Source: Bradyrhizobium guangdongense
Lineage (GTDB): Bacteria > Pseudomonadota > Alphaproteobacteria > Rhizobiales > Xanthobacteraceae
DNA: 40,331 nucleotides
Direction: 5' to 3'
NCBI RefSeq assembly: GCF_006483445.1
Contig: NZ_PPPT01000013.1
Location: forward strand, 1-40,331
Shown: piece after piece, positions 11,077 to 19,293 of the stretch
How positions within the stretch are numbered: position 1 is the stretch's first letter
Layout: every line of letters begins with the position of its first letter
The notes under the pieces: model-generated
Databases searched by the model: none
Told to the model about the DNA's origin: nothing
Seen by the model: the letters and a program-made list of their open reading frames with translations, nothing else
Translations under genes and position numbers: made by a program

Positions 11077-12201
11077 GTGCTCGCTGAAATCAGGCAAAAC
11101 CCCTGGCGGCTGCTGCTCGCGATCAACGCCGCCGTCATCGTCGGCGTGTTCGTCCACAAGATCCAGCTCCCGCCCTGGGTCCCCTATATCCACCTCGTCG
11201 TCGACTATCACTTCGGCTTCATCAAGCGCGCGCTGATCGGGGCCATCGTTGCGCTGTTCACGACCAAGGTGCCGGTATGGCTGGTGTTCGCGATCGCGGG
11301 CACCGCGTGGCTGGTGACGCTGGGACTGTTCCTGAAGCTGTTCCAAAGGACGTTCGGCTTCACCGCAAAAACCCTGCCGCTGTTCGTCTTCATCGCGGGC
11401 TCGCCGTTCTTCCTGAAGAACTTTATGTTCACGCTCGGCCATTTCGATATCTATGGCTGCGCGCTGGCGCTGATCCTGCTGCTGGTCCCGGCCCGCTCGC
11501 TGTTCTACGTCGCGCTGGCCGCATTGTTCTCCATCACCCTGATCCTGATCCACCACATCCATCTCCTGATGTACGTGCCGACGATCGTCGTCATCGTCGT
11601 GGTCAGGCATTACCTCACGCACGGCGTCACCCGCGCGAATGTCGCCTTCGGCGTCGTCGCTCTGCTCGCCGTCAGCGCGCTGTTCTTCGCCGCGCAGTTC
11701 TGGGGCGTGATGCCTATACCGGAAGCGGAGTTCGTCAAATATTTGCAAGGCAGGATGGTCGATCCGACCCGATCCGACCTCCTCCAGTTCAGCTACATCT
11801 GGTACCAGCCGCTGTCGAAGGAGATTGCGGATACCTGGGCCCGCCTGCCGCACAACAGTCTCGGCATTCCCGTCTTCGCGCTGCTGATCTGGCTGCACAT
11901 GCCGCTGTGGCGCGTCTTTGCGGATCTCATCCGCAATCTCGCCGATGATCTGCACCGGCGTCTCGTCGTGACAGGACTGATCGGCGTCAGCCTCGCCTAT
12001 CTCGTGATGTTCGCGATGGTGTTCGATTATTCGCGCTGGATCTCGAGCTGGGCCGTCTGCATGTTCCTGATCCTGCACGCCGTGAAGATGTTGCCCGCCG
12101 CGCGCGAAACTCCGCTCATTCCGGCGGAGGACAAGAAGACCAACATCTTTGGCTGGATCATCACCCTGATCCCGCGTGTCGGGATCGTCCGGCCGTTCTA
12201 G
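11077..12201 (+). CDS. Polytopic membrane protein of unknown function
   Basis: The 374-residue protein is almost entirely hydrophobic, with roughly nine to ten predicted membrane helices. I do not recognise the family firmly. The early motif YHFGFIKRALIG and the late motif FDYSRWISSW recall uncharacterised polytopic proteins of the O-antigen-polymerase or GT-C type, where an Arg after a short loop and a late D-x-x-R-W are conserved. This is a weak resemblance and inference only. The start is the GTG at 11077; an in-frame stop at 11056 excludes any upstream start. Its nearest purine-rich site (GGAGG at 11051) belongs to the repeat element and is rather distant. Its stop overlaps that of the convergent Smr gene by 4 bp. 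Confidence 0.8.
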   Translation: MLAEIRQNPWRLLLAINAAVIVGVFVHKIQLPPWVPYIHLVVDYHFGFIKRALIGAIVALFTTKVPVWLVFAIAGTAWLVTLGLFLKLFQRTFGFTAKTLPLFVFIAGSPFFLKNFMFTLGHFDIYGCALALILLLVPARSLFYVALAALFSITLILIHHIHLLMYVPTIVVIVVVRHYLTHGVTRANVAFGVVALLAVSALFFAAQFWGVMPIPEAEFVKYLQGRMVDPTRSDLLQFSYIWYQPLSKEIADTWARLPHNSLGIPVFALLIWLHMPLWRVFADLIRNLADDLHRRLVVTGLIGVSLAYLVMFAMVFDYSRWISSWAVCMFLILHAVKMLPAARETPLIPAEDKKTNIFGWIITLIPRVGIVRPF

Positions 12202-12806
12202 CCCCGCGCCCGCCGTATCCGCACATACAGCGCGCCCTCGCCGCCATGGCCGATGCCGGCCTCCTCGAAGCCGACGACAAGACTGCGAAACTCCGGCAGG
12301 CTCAGCCATTGCGGGACCTGCCGGCGCAGCACGCCGCTCTCGCCGCCGGCGCGGCCCTTATCAGTCTTGCCCTTGCCGGTGATGATGAGCACGAAGGTTA
12401 GCCCGTTATGATGCGCGCGCTGCAGGAATCCCGACAGCGCGTGATGGGCGCGGATCTGCGTCATGCCATGCAGATCGAGCCGTGCCTCGATCTCGCTGCG
12501 GCCGCGTGACAGTTTTGTCCGTTCGCGCTTGCCGAGCGGGGCGAGCGGCGGCACGGCGGGTTTTGCGACCCGCGGCGCGGCAGGTGGCGCATGCGGTCGC
12601 GGCGACATTGCCGGCTTGGCAACCGGCGCCGCGTGCACCGCCGCCTCGGCGCGCTTTGGCGCATCCGGCTTGGTCGCACGACGCTTTTTGAGCGGCTTGA
12701 TCTGCCTGGCGACGAGATCCCAGAGCGCGCGATCCTCGTCGCTCAGCGCGCGGCGGCGCGGCGATGGAGGCGGATCCAGCACGGGCGGGCGCGACGGTCG
12801 CTTCAT
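12198..12806 (-). CDS. Smr domain protein (MutS2-like endonuclease domain)
   Basis: This 202-residue protein has a Pro/Ala/Arg-rich, probably disordered N-terminal half (1-105) and a C-terminal Smr domain. The Smr motifs are LDLHGMTQ, the loop ITGKGK (here followed by a short TDKGRAGGESG insertion), GVLRRQVPQWL, and GGEGALYVRIRR at the end. Stand-alone Smr proteins are DNA or RNA nicking nucleases in the families studied; the substrate here is unknown. Its ATG overlaps the stop of mltA by 4 bp, so it is translated with it. Confidence 0.93.
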   Translation of the reverse strand: MKRPSRPPVLDPPPSPRRRALSDEDRALWDLVARQIKPLKKRRATKPDAPKRAEAAVHAAPVAKPAMSPRPHAPPAAPRVAKPAVPPLAPLGKRERTKLSRGRSEIEARLDLHGMTQIRAHHALSGFLQRAHHNGLTFVLIITGKGKTDKGRAGGESGVLRRQVPQWLSLPEFRSLVVGFEEAGIGHGGEGALYVRIRRARG

Positions 12807-14341
12807 TGCCTGTGCGTACGCCTATGGACGTGCTTGCGCTGCTCGCGGCTGGGCTTGATGACCGGACGCGGCTCCGGCAGCGGCACCGGGTTCGCTACCG
12901 CGACCGTCGCGCCCTTGGTCTGCGCCGCGGGAGCGGCAGCCTTTGCATTCTCGGGCGCTTTCGCAGCAGCGGCCACCGGCTGGGCGTCCTTCTGATCCTT
13001 GGCAGGAGCCGTCTGCGGAAACAGCTTTGCGATTCTTTCCGAGGGCCGCGGGTCCGGCACCGGCAGCCGAGCACCCCGCGCGACGGGATCGAGGCTCTTC
13101 GGCACCAGCATCACAAAATGCATGGGATGACGCAGGCGGCCGGAGACGCGGCCCGCTTCCTGGCCGGCGCCAAAATAGAGATCGGCGCGCGCCGGGCCCA
13201 CGATCGCCGATCCCGTGTCCTGCGCGATCATCAGGCGGTGGAACGGCGTCTTCGACCGATCGGATTCGATCGGCAACTGCCCCTCGATGAAGAATGGCGT
13301 GCCGTAGACATGCAGCGCCTTGTCCACCGCGATCGATCGGCCCGCGGTGAGCGGCACGCCTTGCGCGCCCACGGCTTCGTCCTTGTCCGACAAATTCACC
13401 TCGCGGAAGAAGATGTAGGAGCGGTTCTGCCGCCGCAGCTCTTTTGCGCCGTCAGGATTTTGCGCCATCCACTCCCTGATCTTCTGCATCGACATCTCGT
13501 CCTTCGCCACGATGCCGCGCTCGATCAGGATCCGCCCGACCGCCGTGTAGGGATAACCGTTATGGGCATCGTAATTGATGCGGATGGTCGAGCCGTCCTC
13601 CAGCTTGATGCGCGCGGAGCCCTGGATCTGCGCAAACAACAGATCAGTGGAGTCCTTGAGATAGGCGATCTCGAGTCCGCGGCCGGCGATGATGCCGTCC
13701 TCGATCTCGCCGCGGTCGTAATAGGGCACGAGCTTGCGGCGGCCGATCTTGCGGAACACCTGGCCCTTGTTGGGCAGGCTGACGGAGTCCTGCCTGAAGC
13801 CGCGCACGAACAGGTTTGACGGCCGGCGATAGATCGGCACGGTGTAGACATCGGTCGGCGTGCGCGAGCCGTCGAGGATCGGCTCGTAATAGCCGGTCAC
13901 GAAACCGTCGGGCTCACCGAGGCGCGAGATACGCAGCGGCGAGAATTGCTCCTCGAAGAACGCCTTGGCTTTCGCGCCGTCATTCAGCTCCAGCGTCTTC
14001 GCGACCCGGCAGGGTTCGTTGAGCGAACCGCCGATGGCCTTGGCCTCGGGCGACGGCTGGTTTTGCGGCGTGATCGATTTGCAGCTCACGCGAAACGCCT
14101 TGTAGGCGGCGAGATGATCGTCGTCGCTCCAGCCGGCGATTTCGGTCCAGGCAAGCGGCAGATATTGCGTGCCGGGAATGTCGAAGGGCAGCGCGAGGCT
14201 GGGGTAGGGCAGCGCCCGCTTCGGCACGGCTGCGGCGATCGGGGGCGAAGGATGATGACGGCTGTGGGAGTGGCGTCGCGCAGCTTCTGCCGTCAGCGAA
14301 AACGACGACAGCGCGACGGCACCTGCGCACAGCGCCGTCAC
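12803..14341 (-). CDS. mltA: Membrane-bound lytic murein transglycosylase A family
   Basis: MltA cleaves the glycan strands of peptidoglycan to 1,6-anhydromuropeptides. The domain order is signal peptide, MltA insert domain (about 60-300, with WTEIAGW and GFVTGYYEP), and the 3D domain carrying the catalytic Asp in DTGSAIVGPARADLYFG. A Pro/Ala/Lys-rich tail of about 110 residues follows. The start is uncertain. The frame is open to an ATG at 14425, which would overlap the upstream gene by 65 bp; I prefer the GTG at 14341, which opens directly onto a signal peptide ending near TAEA. There is no lipobox, unlike the E. coli lipoprotein, so this form is probably periplasmic or weakly anchored. Confidence 0.93.
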   Translation of the reverse strand: MTALCAGAVALSSFSLTAEAARRHSHSRHHPSPPIAAAVPKRALPYPSLALPFDIPGTQYLPLAWTEIAGWSDDDHLAAYKAFRVSCKSITPQNQPSPEAKAIGGSLNEPCRVAKTLELNDGAKAKAFFEEQFSPLRISRLGEPDGFVTGYYEPILDGSRTPTDVYTVPIYRRPSNLFVRGFRQDSVSLPNKGQVFRKIGRRKLVPYYDRGEIEDGIIAGRGLEIAYLKDSTDLLFAQIQGSARIKLEDGSTIRINYDAHNGYPYTAVGRILIERGIVAKDEMSMQKIREWMAQNPDGAKELRRQNRSYIFFREVNLSDKDEAVGAQGVPLTAGRSIAVDKALHVYGTPFFIEGQLPIESDRSKTPFHRLMIAQDTGSAIVGPARADLYFGAGQEAGRVSGRLRHPMHFVMLVPKSLDPVARGARLPVPDPRPSERIAKLFPQTAPAKDQKDAQPVAAAAKAPENAKAAAPAAQTKGATVAVANPVPLPEPRPVIKPSREQRKHVHRRTHRQ

Positions 14342-14360
14342 GCAATTCCAAAAGGCCTGC

Positions 14361-15065
14361 TTAATGGGCGCTTCCGGTGCCAACCAGCTTCCAGTTCGGA
14401 TCGCGAGAGCCCGTATCGCGGGCAAAGGTCCAGACGTCGGTGATGTCGGCGACCTTGTCGGCGCTGCCGTCGACGATCGCGCCGGCCTTGTCGCGGGTGA
14501 CCGAAATCATCTGCGAGACGAAACGCACGGTGAGCTGCGCATTGCGGTCGCGCGCCTCGGCGCCGACCAGCTCGGCCTTGTCGATCGAGACGAAGCGCGT
14601 CTCGGTCTTCTGCTCCGCCTTCTCGCGTTCCTTGATCGCAGCGTCGAAGCTCTCATAGACGTCCGACGACAATAGGTCGCGCAGCGCGCGGCGGTCGCCA
14701 TTGGCGAAGGCGAGCACGATCATCTCGTAGGCGCTGCGGGCGCCCGAGAGGAAGTGGCGCGGGTCGAACGAGGAATCCTTCTCGACGATGGCATCGAGGC
14801 CCTGCGCGAGCGATGAGCCGGGTTCGGCGAGATCCTTCCAGCGATCGCTGGGCGGGGTGACATCGGCGCTCGGCGCCTGCGGAGCCTGGTCGATCACCTT
14901 GCCGGGCATCGTCACGACATTCTTGTCGGCGCGCTGGAGCGCATTGCGCGCGGCGGTGCGGTCGAACGGCGGCCGCTCGTTGCCGGTGCGCTGCCCCAGC
15001 ACGCTGCGCAGGCGCACAAAGATGAAGACCGCCAGCGCTAGGAAGATGATGGTGTAGATGTCCAC
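14361..15065 (-). CDS. Tim44/TimA-family inner-membrane protein
   Basis: The 234-residue protein has one N-terminal membrane helix (residues 2-20), a charged, proline-containing linker, and a C-terminal Tim44-like domain (about 85-230) with FLSGARSAYEMIVLAFANGD and the closing WTFARDTGSRDPNWKLVGTG. In mitochondria Tim44 tethers Hsp70 to the import channel; bacterial members are thought to be envelope proteins of less certain role. It is the first gene of the minus-strand set Tim44–mltA–Smr and is divergent from secB, another protein-targeting gene. Confidence 0.93.
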   Translation of the reverse strand: MDIYTIIFLALAVFIFVRLRSVLGQRTGNERPPFDRTAARNALQRADKNVVTMPGKVIDQAPQAPSADVTPPSDRWKDLAEPGSSLAQGLDAIVEKDSSFDPRHFLSGARSAYEMIVLAFANGDRRALRDLLSSDVYESFDAAIKEREKAEQKTETRFVSIDKAELVGAEARDRNAQLTVRFVSQMISVTRDKAGAIVDGSADKVADITDVWTFARDTGSRDPNWKLVGTGSAH

Positions 15066-15482
15066 TTGGGTATTCGCTTTCTGGTCCTTGCCGTCAGGCC
15101 ATCGCCGGAAACATAAGCCCGGCCAGTAGACCGTTCCTTACCGGAACGGCAACACTACATCACCTTTTTAGGTCCGCCTCTTTCGGACCGATTTGGGTCC
15201 GCGGGATGTAGGCACGAAATCTGGCCCGGCCAATGGCGCCTTTTGGCACAGTGCGAATTGTAGCGCGTTTTATGCTTAAGGGGAAACCCGATCCTGCCTG
15301 GAAATCACGCATCTTCAAACGTTTAAGATGCATGCGGGCGAACCTGGACGGGTGGGGAGGCAGCCCCGCACCCCCCGCCGGAAAAGCGCTTCCGGGGCCG
15401 TTCGTCCTTGTGGAATGAGGCGGCCCTATGTTAGCCAACCGGCCGCGATATCAGGCCCATTCGGGGTTAAGGAGAGAATTTC
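15066..15482. other. 417-bp divergent intergenic region between the Tim44-like gene and secB
   Basis: I see no convincing gene here. It must hold the promoters for both divergent genes. It contains an AT-richer stretch around 15250-15330, a near-perfect dyad at 15309-15331, a TATGCT hexamer at 15271 without a well-spaced -35, and a GC-rich stretch (15345-15400). A 92-codon open frame on the minus strand has no recognisable content and I reject it. Confidence 0.6.
15309..15331. promoter_or_regulatory. Near-perfect dyad upstream of secB
   Basis: The arms GCATCTT and AAGATGC enclose the palindrome AAACGTTT with one unpaired C, giving 11 paired bases per side. It could be an operator or an RNA hairpin in the secB leader. 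It is not followed by a T-run, so it is not a terminator. Confidence 0.4.
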
Positions 15483-15965
15483 ATGACCAACGGTAACGGC
15501 AACGCCCCCGATGCGGCCCCGGCGCCTCAGCTCAACGTTCTGGCGCAGTATACCAAGGACCTCTCGTTCGAGAATCCGAACGCGCCCGCCTCGCTGCAGC
15601 AGCAGGGTCAGCAGCCGCAGATCAACATCCAGATCAACGTCACCGCCAACAATCTGAGCGAACAGGAGTTCGAGGTGGTGCTGTCGGTCGAGGGCAAGGC
15701 CGAAATGGCCAGCAAGGTGATGTTCTCGTTCGAGCTCGCCTATGCGGGCGTGTTCCGCATCGTCAACGTGCCGAAGGAAAACCTGCATCCGCTGGTCATG
15801 ATCGAATGCCCGCGGCTGCTGTTCCCGTTCGCCCGCGAGATCATCGCGACCGCCGTCCGCGACGGCGGGTTCCCGCCCCTGATGCTCGATCCGGTCGATT
15901 TCGTCGGTCTGTACCGCCAGAACATGGAACGGGCCCAGCAGCAGGCCCAGGTCAAGCCCAGCTAA
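15483..15965 (+). CDS. secB: Protein-export chaperone SecB
   Basis: SecB is a cytoplasmic tetrameric chaperone that keeps precursors unfolded and delivers them to SecA. The 160 residues are typical of the alphaproteobacterial form. The family pattern is clear: [35 protein letters not shown] and a C-terminal [12 protein letters not shown] helix. The ATG follows a GGAGAG site. The last five codons lie in a 15-bp unit repeated three times in tandem, each with its own TAA. Confidence 0.98.
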   Translation: MTNGNGNAPDAAPAPQLNVLAQYTKDLSFENPNAPASLQQQGQQPQINIQINVTANNLSEQEFEVVLSVEGKAEMASKVMFSFELAYAGVFRIVNVPKENLHPLVMIECPRLLFPFAREIIATAVRDGGFPPLMLDPVDFVGLYRQNMERAQQQAQVKPS

Positions 15966-15995
15966 GTCAAGCCGAGCTAAGTCAAGCCCAGCTAA
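15951..15995. repeat. Three tandem 15-bp repeats spanning the secB stop
   Basis: The unit GTCAAGCCCAGCTAA occurs at 15951, 15966 (one mismatch) and 15981. The first copy encodes the C-terminal VKPS plus the stop. The other two restore the same frame with further TAA codons, so secB ends in three in-frame stops. Confidence 0.95.
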
Positions 15996-16012
15996 GGCGA
16001 GCCGGCTAGACT

Positions 16013-16726
16013 TCAGCCCGGGTTCGCCGCAGGCGCGGCGAGGTACTCGTTCCAGATCGCCTTGTCTCCCATCGTCGCGATGAAGGCACGATGGGCCTCA
16101 CGCTCGGCATCCGTGATGCGGGGGCTGAGCGGCGCCAGCCGCTGCCGCCGCGGCGCTTCGCCGCTGGCATTGAGGCGGATTTCGTCGGTTTCACCCGCCA
16201 GGATGAGCTGCGACTGACGGGCGCCAATCAGGTCGACATAGACTTCCGCCAGCAGTTCGGCGTCGAGCAGGGCGCCGTGCTTGGTGCGGTGGGAATTGTC
16301 GATCGCATAGCGCGAGCAGAGATCGTCGAGGCGATTTGACACGCCGGGATGCTTGCGCCGCGCCAGCAGCAGCGTATCCACCAGCCGCTCGCGCGGAATC
16401 GGCGCCCGCTTGACGCGATCGAGCTCGGCATTGATGAAGCTGATGTCGAACGAGGCGTTGTGGATCACCAGCGGCGCGTCACCGATGAATTCCAGGAATT
16501 CCTCGACCACCTCGGTGAACAGCGGCTTGGTCGACAAAAATTCGCTCGACAGCCCATGCACCGCGAAGGCTTCCGCCGGCATGTCCCGCTGGGGATTGAT
16601 GTAGCAGTGGTAGCTCTGCCCCGTCGGCATGCGGTTGAACATCTCCACACAGCCAATTTCGACCAGGCGATCGCCGCGCAGGGGATCGAGGCCGGTGGTT
16701 TCGGTGTCGAGGACGATTTCACGCAT
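16013..16726 (-). CDS. dnaQ: DNA polymerase III subunit epsilon
   Basis: DnaQ is the 3'-5' proofreading exonuclease of the replicative polymerase. The 237 residues carry the DEDDh motifs: Exo I Asp7/Glu9 in LDTETTGLDP, Exo II in HNASFDISFINAEL, and Exo III in HGALLDAELLAEVY. A C-terminal tail after about residue 185 would bind the polymerase subunit. It lies 26 bp downstream of coaE on the same strand. The gene order PPDK regulator–maf–coaE–dnaQ running away from the origin is also found in Caulobacter. Confidence 0.97.
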   Translation of the reverse strand: MREIVLDTETTGLDPLRGDRLVEIGCVEMFNRMPTGQSYHCYINPQRDMPAEAFAVHGLSSEFLSTKPLFTEVVEEFLEFIGDAPLVIHNASFDISFINAELDRVKRAPIPRERLVDTLLLARRKHPGVSNRLDDLCSRYAIDNSHRTKHGALLDAELLAEVYVDLIGARQSQLILAGETDEIRLNASGEAPRRQRLAPLSPRITDAEREAHRAFIATMGDKAIWNEYLAAPAANPG

Positions 16727-16752
16727 AAGTCAGGCCGCCGTTGTCAGGCGAA

Positions 16753-17352
16753 TCAGCTTCGCCGTTGCGGCATCTTAGCGACCTCGGCAAGGATGTGCTT
16801 GATCTGGGCCCGCACCGGATCGAGGCCGTACGAGGTATCCACCACGAAATCCGCACGCTTGCGCTTCTCGGCGTCGGGCATCTGTTTTGCGATGATGGCA
16901 TCGAGCTTTTGCGCGTCCATGGTACCGCGCGCCAGCACGCGCTCGCGCTGAAGTTCAGGCGACGTCGTCACTACGACGACCGCATCGACCCGCTTCTCGC
17001 CGCCGGTCTCGTACAGCAGCGGAATGTCGAGCAGCACCACCGGCGCCTTCGCAGCTTCCGCGTCGGCAAAGAACTTTTGGCGCGAGGCCCCCAGCATCGG
17101 ATGCACGATCTGCTCGAGCTGCTTCATCGCCGCGGCATCGCCGACCACACGTGCCGACAGTTTTGCGCGATCGACCTTGCCATTGGCGGTCGTGCCGGGG
17201 AAGGCCGCCTCGATCGCCGGCACCGCTTCGCCCTCGTAGAGCTGATGGACCGCGGCGTCGGCGTCATAGATGGGAACGCCGGCCTCCGCGAACAGTTTTG
17301 CCGTCGTGGATTTTCCCATTCCGATCGAGCCGGTCAGTCCGAGGATCAACAT
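16753..17352 (-). CDS. coaE: Dephospho-CoA kinase
   Basis: CoaE phosphorylates dephospho-CoA, the last step of coenzyme A synthesis. The first step kinase, coaA, is also in this window. The 199-residue protein opens with the P-loop [12 protein letters not shown] (5-16), then [18 protein letters not shown] and a C-terminal ADFVVDTS. I start at the ATG at 17352, which matches the family N-terminus. An in-frame GTG at 17379 overlaps the maf stop as GTGA and would add nine residues; translational coupling from there is plausible. Confidence 0.96.
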   Translation of the reverse strand: MLILGLTGSIGMGKSTTAKLFAEAGVPIYDADAAVHQLYEGEAVPAIEAAFPGTTANGKVDRAKLSARVVGDAAAMKQLEQIVHPMLGASRQKFFADAEAAKAPVVLLDIPLLYETGGEKRVDAVVVVTTSPELQRERVLARGTMDAQKLDAIIAKQMPDAEKRKRADFVVDTSYGLDPVRAQIKHILAEVAKMPQRRS

Positions 17353-17375
17353 GATAGCGCCGCCATTCTCTCGGA

Positions 17376-17993
17376 TCACACCGCTACTAGCCCTTCGCTA
17401 CGGAGGAAGGCAAGGAGCGGCAGCAGCGGCAGGCCGAGGATGGTGAAATGGTCGCCCTCGATGCGTTCGAACAGATGCACGCCAAGACCTTCGAGCTGAT
17501 AGGCGCCGACGCTTGTAGTGACGGCGTCGCCGGCGGCGTCGAGATAGGCGGATATTTCGGCTTCCGAAAGTGATCGCATCGTCATGTGCGCGACCGAGGC
17601 CTCCTCGAACAACAGCTTGCCGCCGCGGGCAATCGCGACCGCTGAATGGAGCTCGTGAGTTCGCCCGGCAAGATCGCGCAGTTGCCCGGTCGCCTGCTCC
17701 CGTCCAGCAGGCTTGCTGAACAGGCGCTCGCCGAGGGCCAGCGTCTGGTCTGCGCCGATGACGTAGCGATCACGCTGCCGCACCGAGATCGCCTTCGCCT
17801 TTTCGCGGGCCAGCAGCATCGCAACGTCGCGCGGGCTGGAGAGCCTTGACCCGGCCTGAATTCCGCGCTCGTCGATATCCGCAGGCATGGCCGCGAATGG
17901 AAGGCCGGCATTTGCGAGCAGCATTTTTCGCGCCTGGCTCTGCGAGGCCAGGATCAGCGGAGCTTTGCCGCGCCAGAGAGTCATCGGTCGCAT
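17376..17993 (-). CDS. maf: Maf-family nucleotide pyrophosphatase
   Basis: Maf proteins hydrolyse non-canonical or house-cleaning nucleoside triphosphates and were first linked to septum inhibition. The 205 residues show [14 protein letters not shown], the acidic [22 protein letters not shown], and [18 protein letters not shown] near the end. The first ATG is at 17993, immediately after the stop of the upstream gene. It is part of the minus-strand operon leading leftward from the putative origin. No aroE lies between it and coaE, as I recall for Caulobacter. Confidence 0.95.
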   Translation of the reverse strand: MRPMTLWRGKAPLILASQSQARKMLLANAGLPFAAMPADIDERGIQAGSRLSSPRDVAMLLAREKAKAISVRQRDRYVIGADQTLALGERLFSKPAGREQATGQLRDLAGRTHELHSAVAIARGGKLLFEEASVAHMTMRSLSEAEISAYLDAAGDAVTTSVGAYQLEGLGVHLFERIEGDHFTILGLPLLPLLAFLRSEGLVAV

Positions 17994-18833
17994 CTAGTCC
18001 GAGGGCCGGTTGCGTTGCCGGTCGGTGTAAAGCTTCATGACCGCCGCAGCCGTTTCCTCGATCGAGCGGCGCGTCACGTCGAGCAGCGCCCAATTGTGCT
18101 TGGCGCTGAGCTTGCGCGCAAAAGCAACCTCGTCGGTGACCGCCTGCCTGTCGATATAGGTCTCGCTGCCGCGCTCTGCGCCCATGCTGAGCAGCCGGTT
18201 CTGGCGTACCTGGATCAGGCGCTCCGGCGTGGCGTGCAGGCTCACCACGAGGGGCCGCGTCAACGTCTCCAGCTGATGCGGCACAGGGATTCCCGGCACC
18301 AGCGGAACGTTGGCGGTGCGGATGCCGCGGTTGGCAAGATAGATCGAGGTCGGCGTCTTCGAGGTGCGCGAGACGCCCACCAGCACCACGTCGGCCTCCT
18401 CGAGGCCTTCGACGTGCTGACCGTCGTCATGCAGCATCGTGTAGTTCAACGCGTCGATCCGCTTGAAATATTCGGCATTGAGCACGTGCTGCGCGCCGAC
18501 ACGGCCGGTGGTGTTTGCGCCGAGATAGGCCTCGAACAACTGCATCACCGGACCGATGATCGAGAGGCTGGGAACGTTGATGTCCTTGCACTTGTTCTCG
18601 AGTCTCGCGACCAGATCCTTCTCGAGCAGCGTGAACAACACGATGCCCGGCGCTTCCTCGATCTCGTCGAGCACGCGATCGAGCTGCTTTTGGCTGCGCA
18701 CCAGCGGATAGACATGCTCGACCGGCGTGACATTGGCGTATTGCGCGGCGACCGCGCGCGCCACGGTGATCAGGGTCTCACCGGTGGAGTCGGAAACCAG
18801 ATGCAGATGGAAATAATTGTTCGAGGTCGGCAC
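17994..18833 (-). CDS. PEP synthase/PPDK regulatory kinase-phosphorylase (DUF299)
   Basis: This family (PSRP/RP, DUF299) phosphorylates and dephosphorylates PEP synthase or pyruvate phosphate dikinase on Thr, using ADP. The 279 residues open with [14 protein letters not shown] and carry a P-loop at 153-160 (GVSRTSKT) followed by [10 protein letters not shown]; the C-terminus has [11 protein letters not shown]. Whether the partner is PPDK or PpsA cannot be told from this window. Its homologues in Rickettsia (RP001) and Caulobacter border the chromosomal origin, and here too it is the first gene to the left of the gene-free region. Confidence 0.96.
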   Translation of the reverse strand: MPTSNNYFHLHLVSDSTGETLITVARAVAAQYANVTPVEHVYPLVRSQKQLDRVLDEIEEAPGIVLFTLLEKDLVARLENKCKDINVPSLSIIGPVMQLFEAYLGANTTGRVGAQHVLNAEYFKRIDALNYTMLHDDGQHVEGLEEADVVLVGVSRTSKTPTSIYLANRGIRTANVPLVPGIPVPHQLETLTRPLVVSLHATPERLIQVRQNRLLSMGAERGSETYIDRQAVTDEVAFARKLSAKHNWALLDVTRRSIEETAAAVMKLYTDRQRNRPSD

Positions 18834-19293
18834 GAAATCTCTTTGTATGTCGGCGGGACGAACTGTGAATAGGTGTGGACCTTAACCCCTCGGAAAGGGT
18901 TGTGCGACACCAGGGGCGGGACAACCGCCAATTTTCTTCACACCACTGCCCCAAGGGACAAGTCCGCCGGCCTGCCAAGGGGGAAACGGGATTGCGTGGA
19001 CAGGTCTCTTGATAAGCTGTCGATGGTCTTGCGCAAGGCCTTGAGCGCAGTCGGCTTATCCGGATGGGGCGAGCCAGCGTGGGATATGTTGATGGATGTG
19101 AAAAAGCGTCGGCGAACTGGCTGACGATATTGCGTGAGTCCAATCCACCGTCACTTAGACTCAGACTCTAAGAATCTAGAAGTTTTAAGTTTAGAAGAGC
19201 CGGGCAAGCGGATATGTGTGCGCTCCCATCTCTAAACGAATTCTTACCAATCTCGGTTCCTCCACCGATTGATGAGATCAGAGGTTTTGACGC
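18834..19293. other. Candidate chromosomal replication origin (oriC)
   Basis: This 460-bp gap separates genes diverging left (PPDK regulator, maf, coaE, dnaQ) from genes diverging right (hemJ, rho, mnmE). Alphaproteobacterial origins are known beside the DUF299 gene and hemE. DnaA-box-like 9-mers with two mismatches to TTATCCACA (either strand) are at 18864 (reverse), 18934, 19007 (reverse), 19056 and 19097 (reverse); none is perfect. Four GANTC sites cluster at 19136-19176, next to an AT-rich patch at 19151-19200. No gene is visible inside. I infer the origin from synteny plus these weak motifs. Confidence 0.6.
19136..19176. promoter_or_regulatory. Cluster of four GANTC (CcrM-type) methylation sites
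   Basis: GAGTC at 19136, GACTC at 19158 and 19164, and GAATC at 19172. The last three sit in an AT-rich patch with an inverted repeat CTTAGA/TCTAAG (19154-19159 and 19167-19172). GANTC is the target of the cell-cycle methylase CcrM of alphaproteobacteria. Confidence 0.75.

Noticed and set aside
10894..12309. Long open frame antisense to the unknown membrane protein gene (471 codons, minus strand)
   Set aside because: Low-complexity Asp/Glu/Arg/Gln-rich product typical of reverse-frame shadows in GC-rich DNA; the plus-strand frame has clear membrane helices.
15244..15262. TGGCAC element upstream of secB as a sigma-54 promoter
   Set aside because: The GC element (TTG) is eight bases away instead of five; spacing is wrong.
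15160..15438. Small minus-strand open frame upstream of secB
   Set aside because: No ribosome binding site or family pattern; it covers the divergent promoter region and a dyad.
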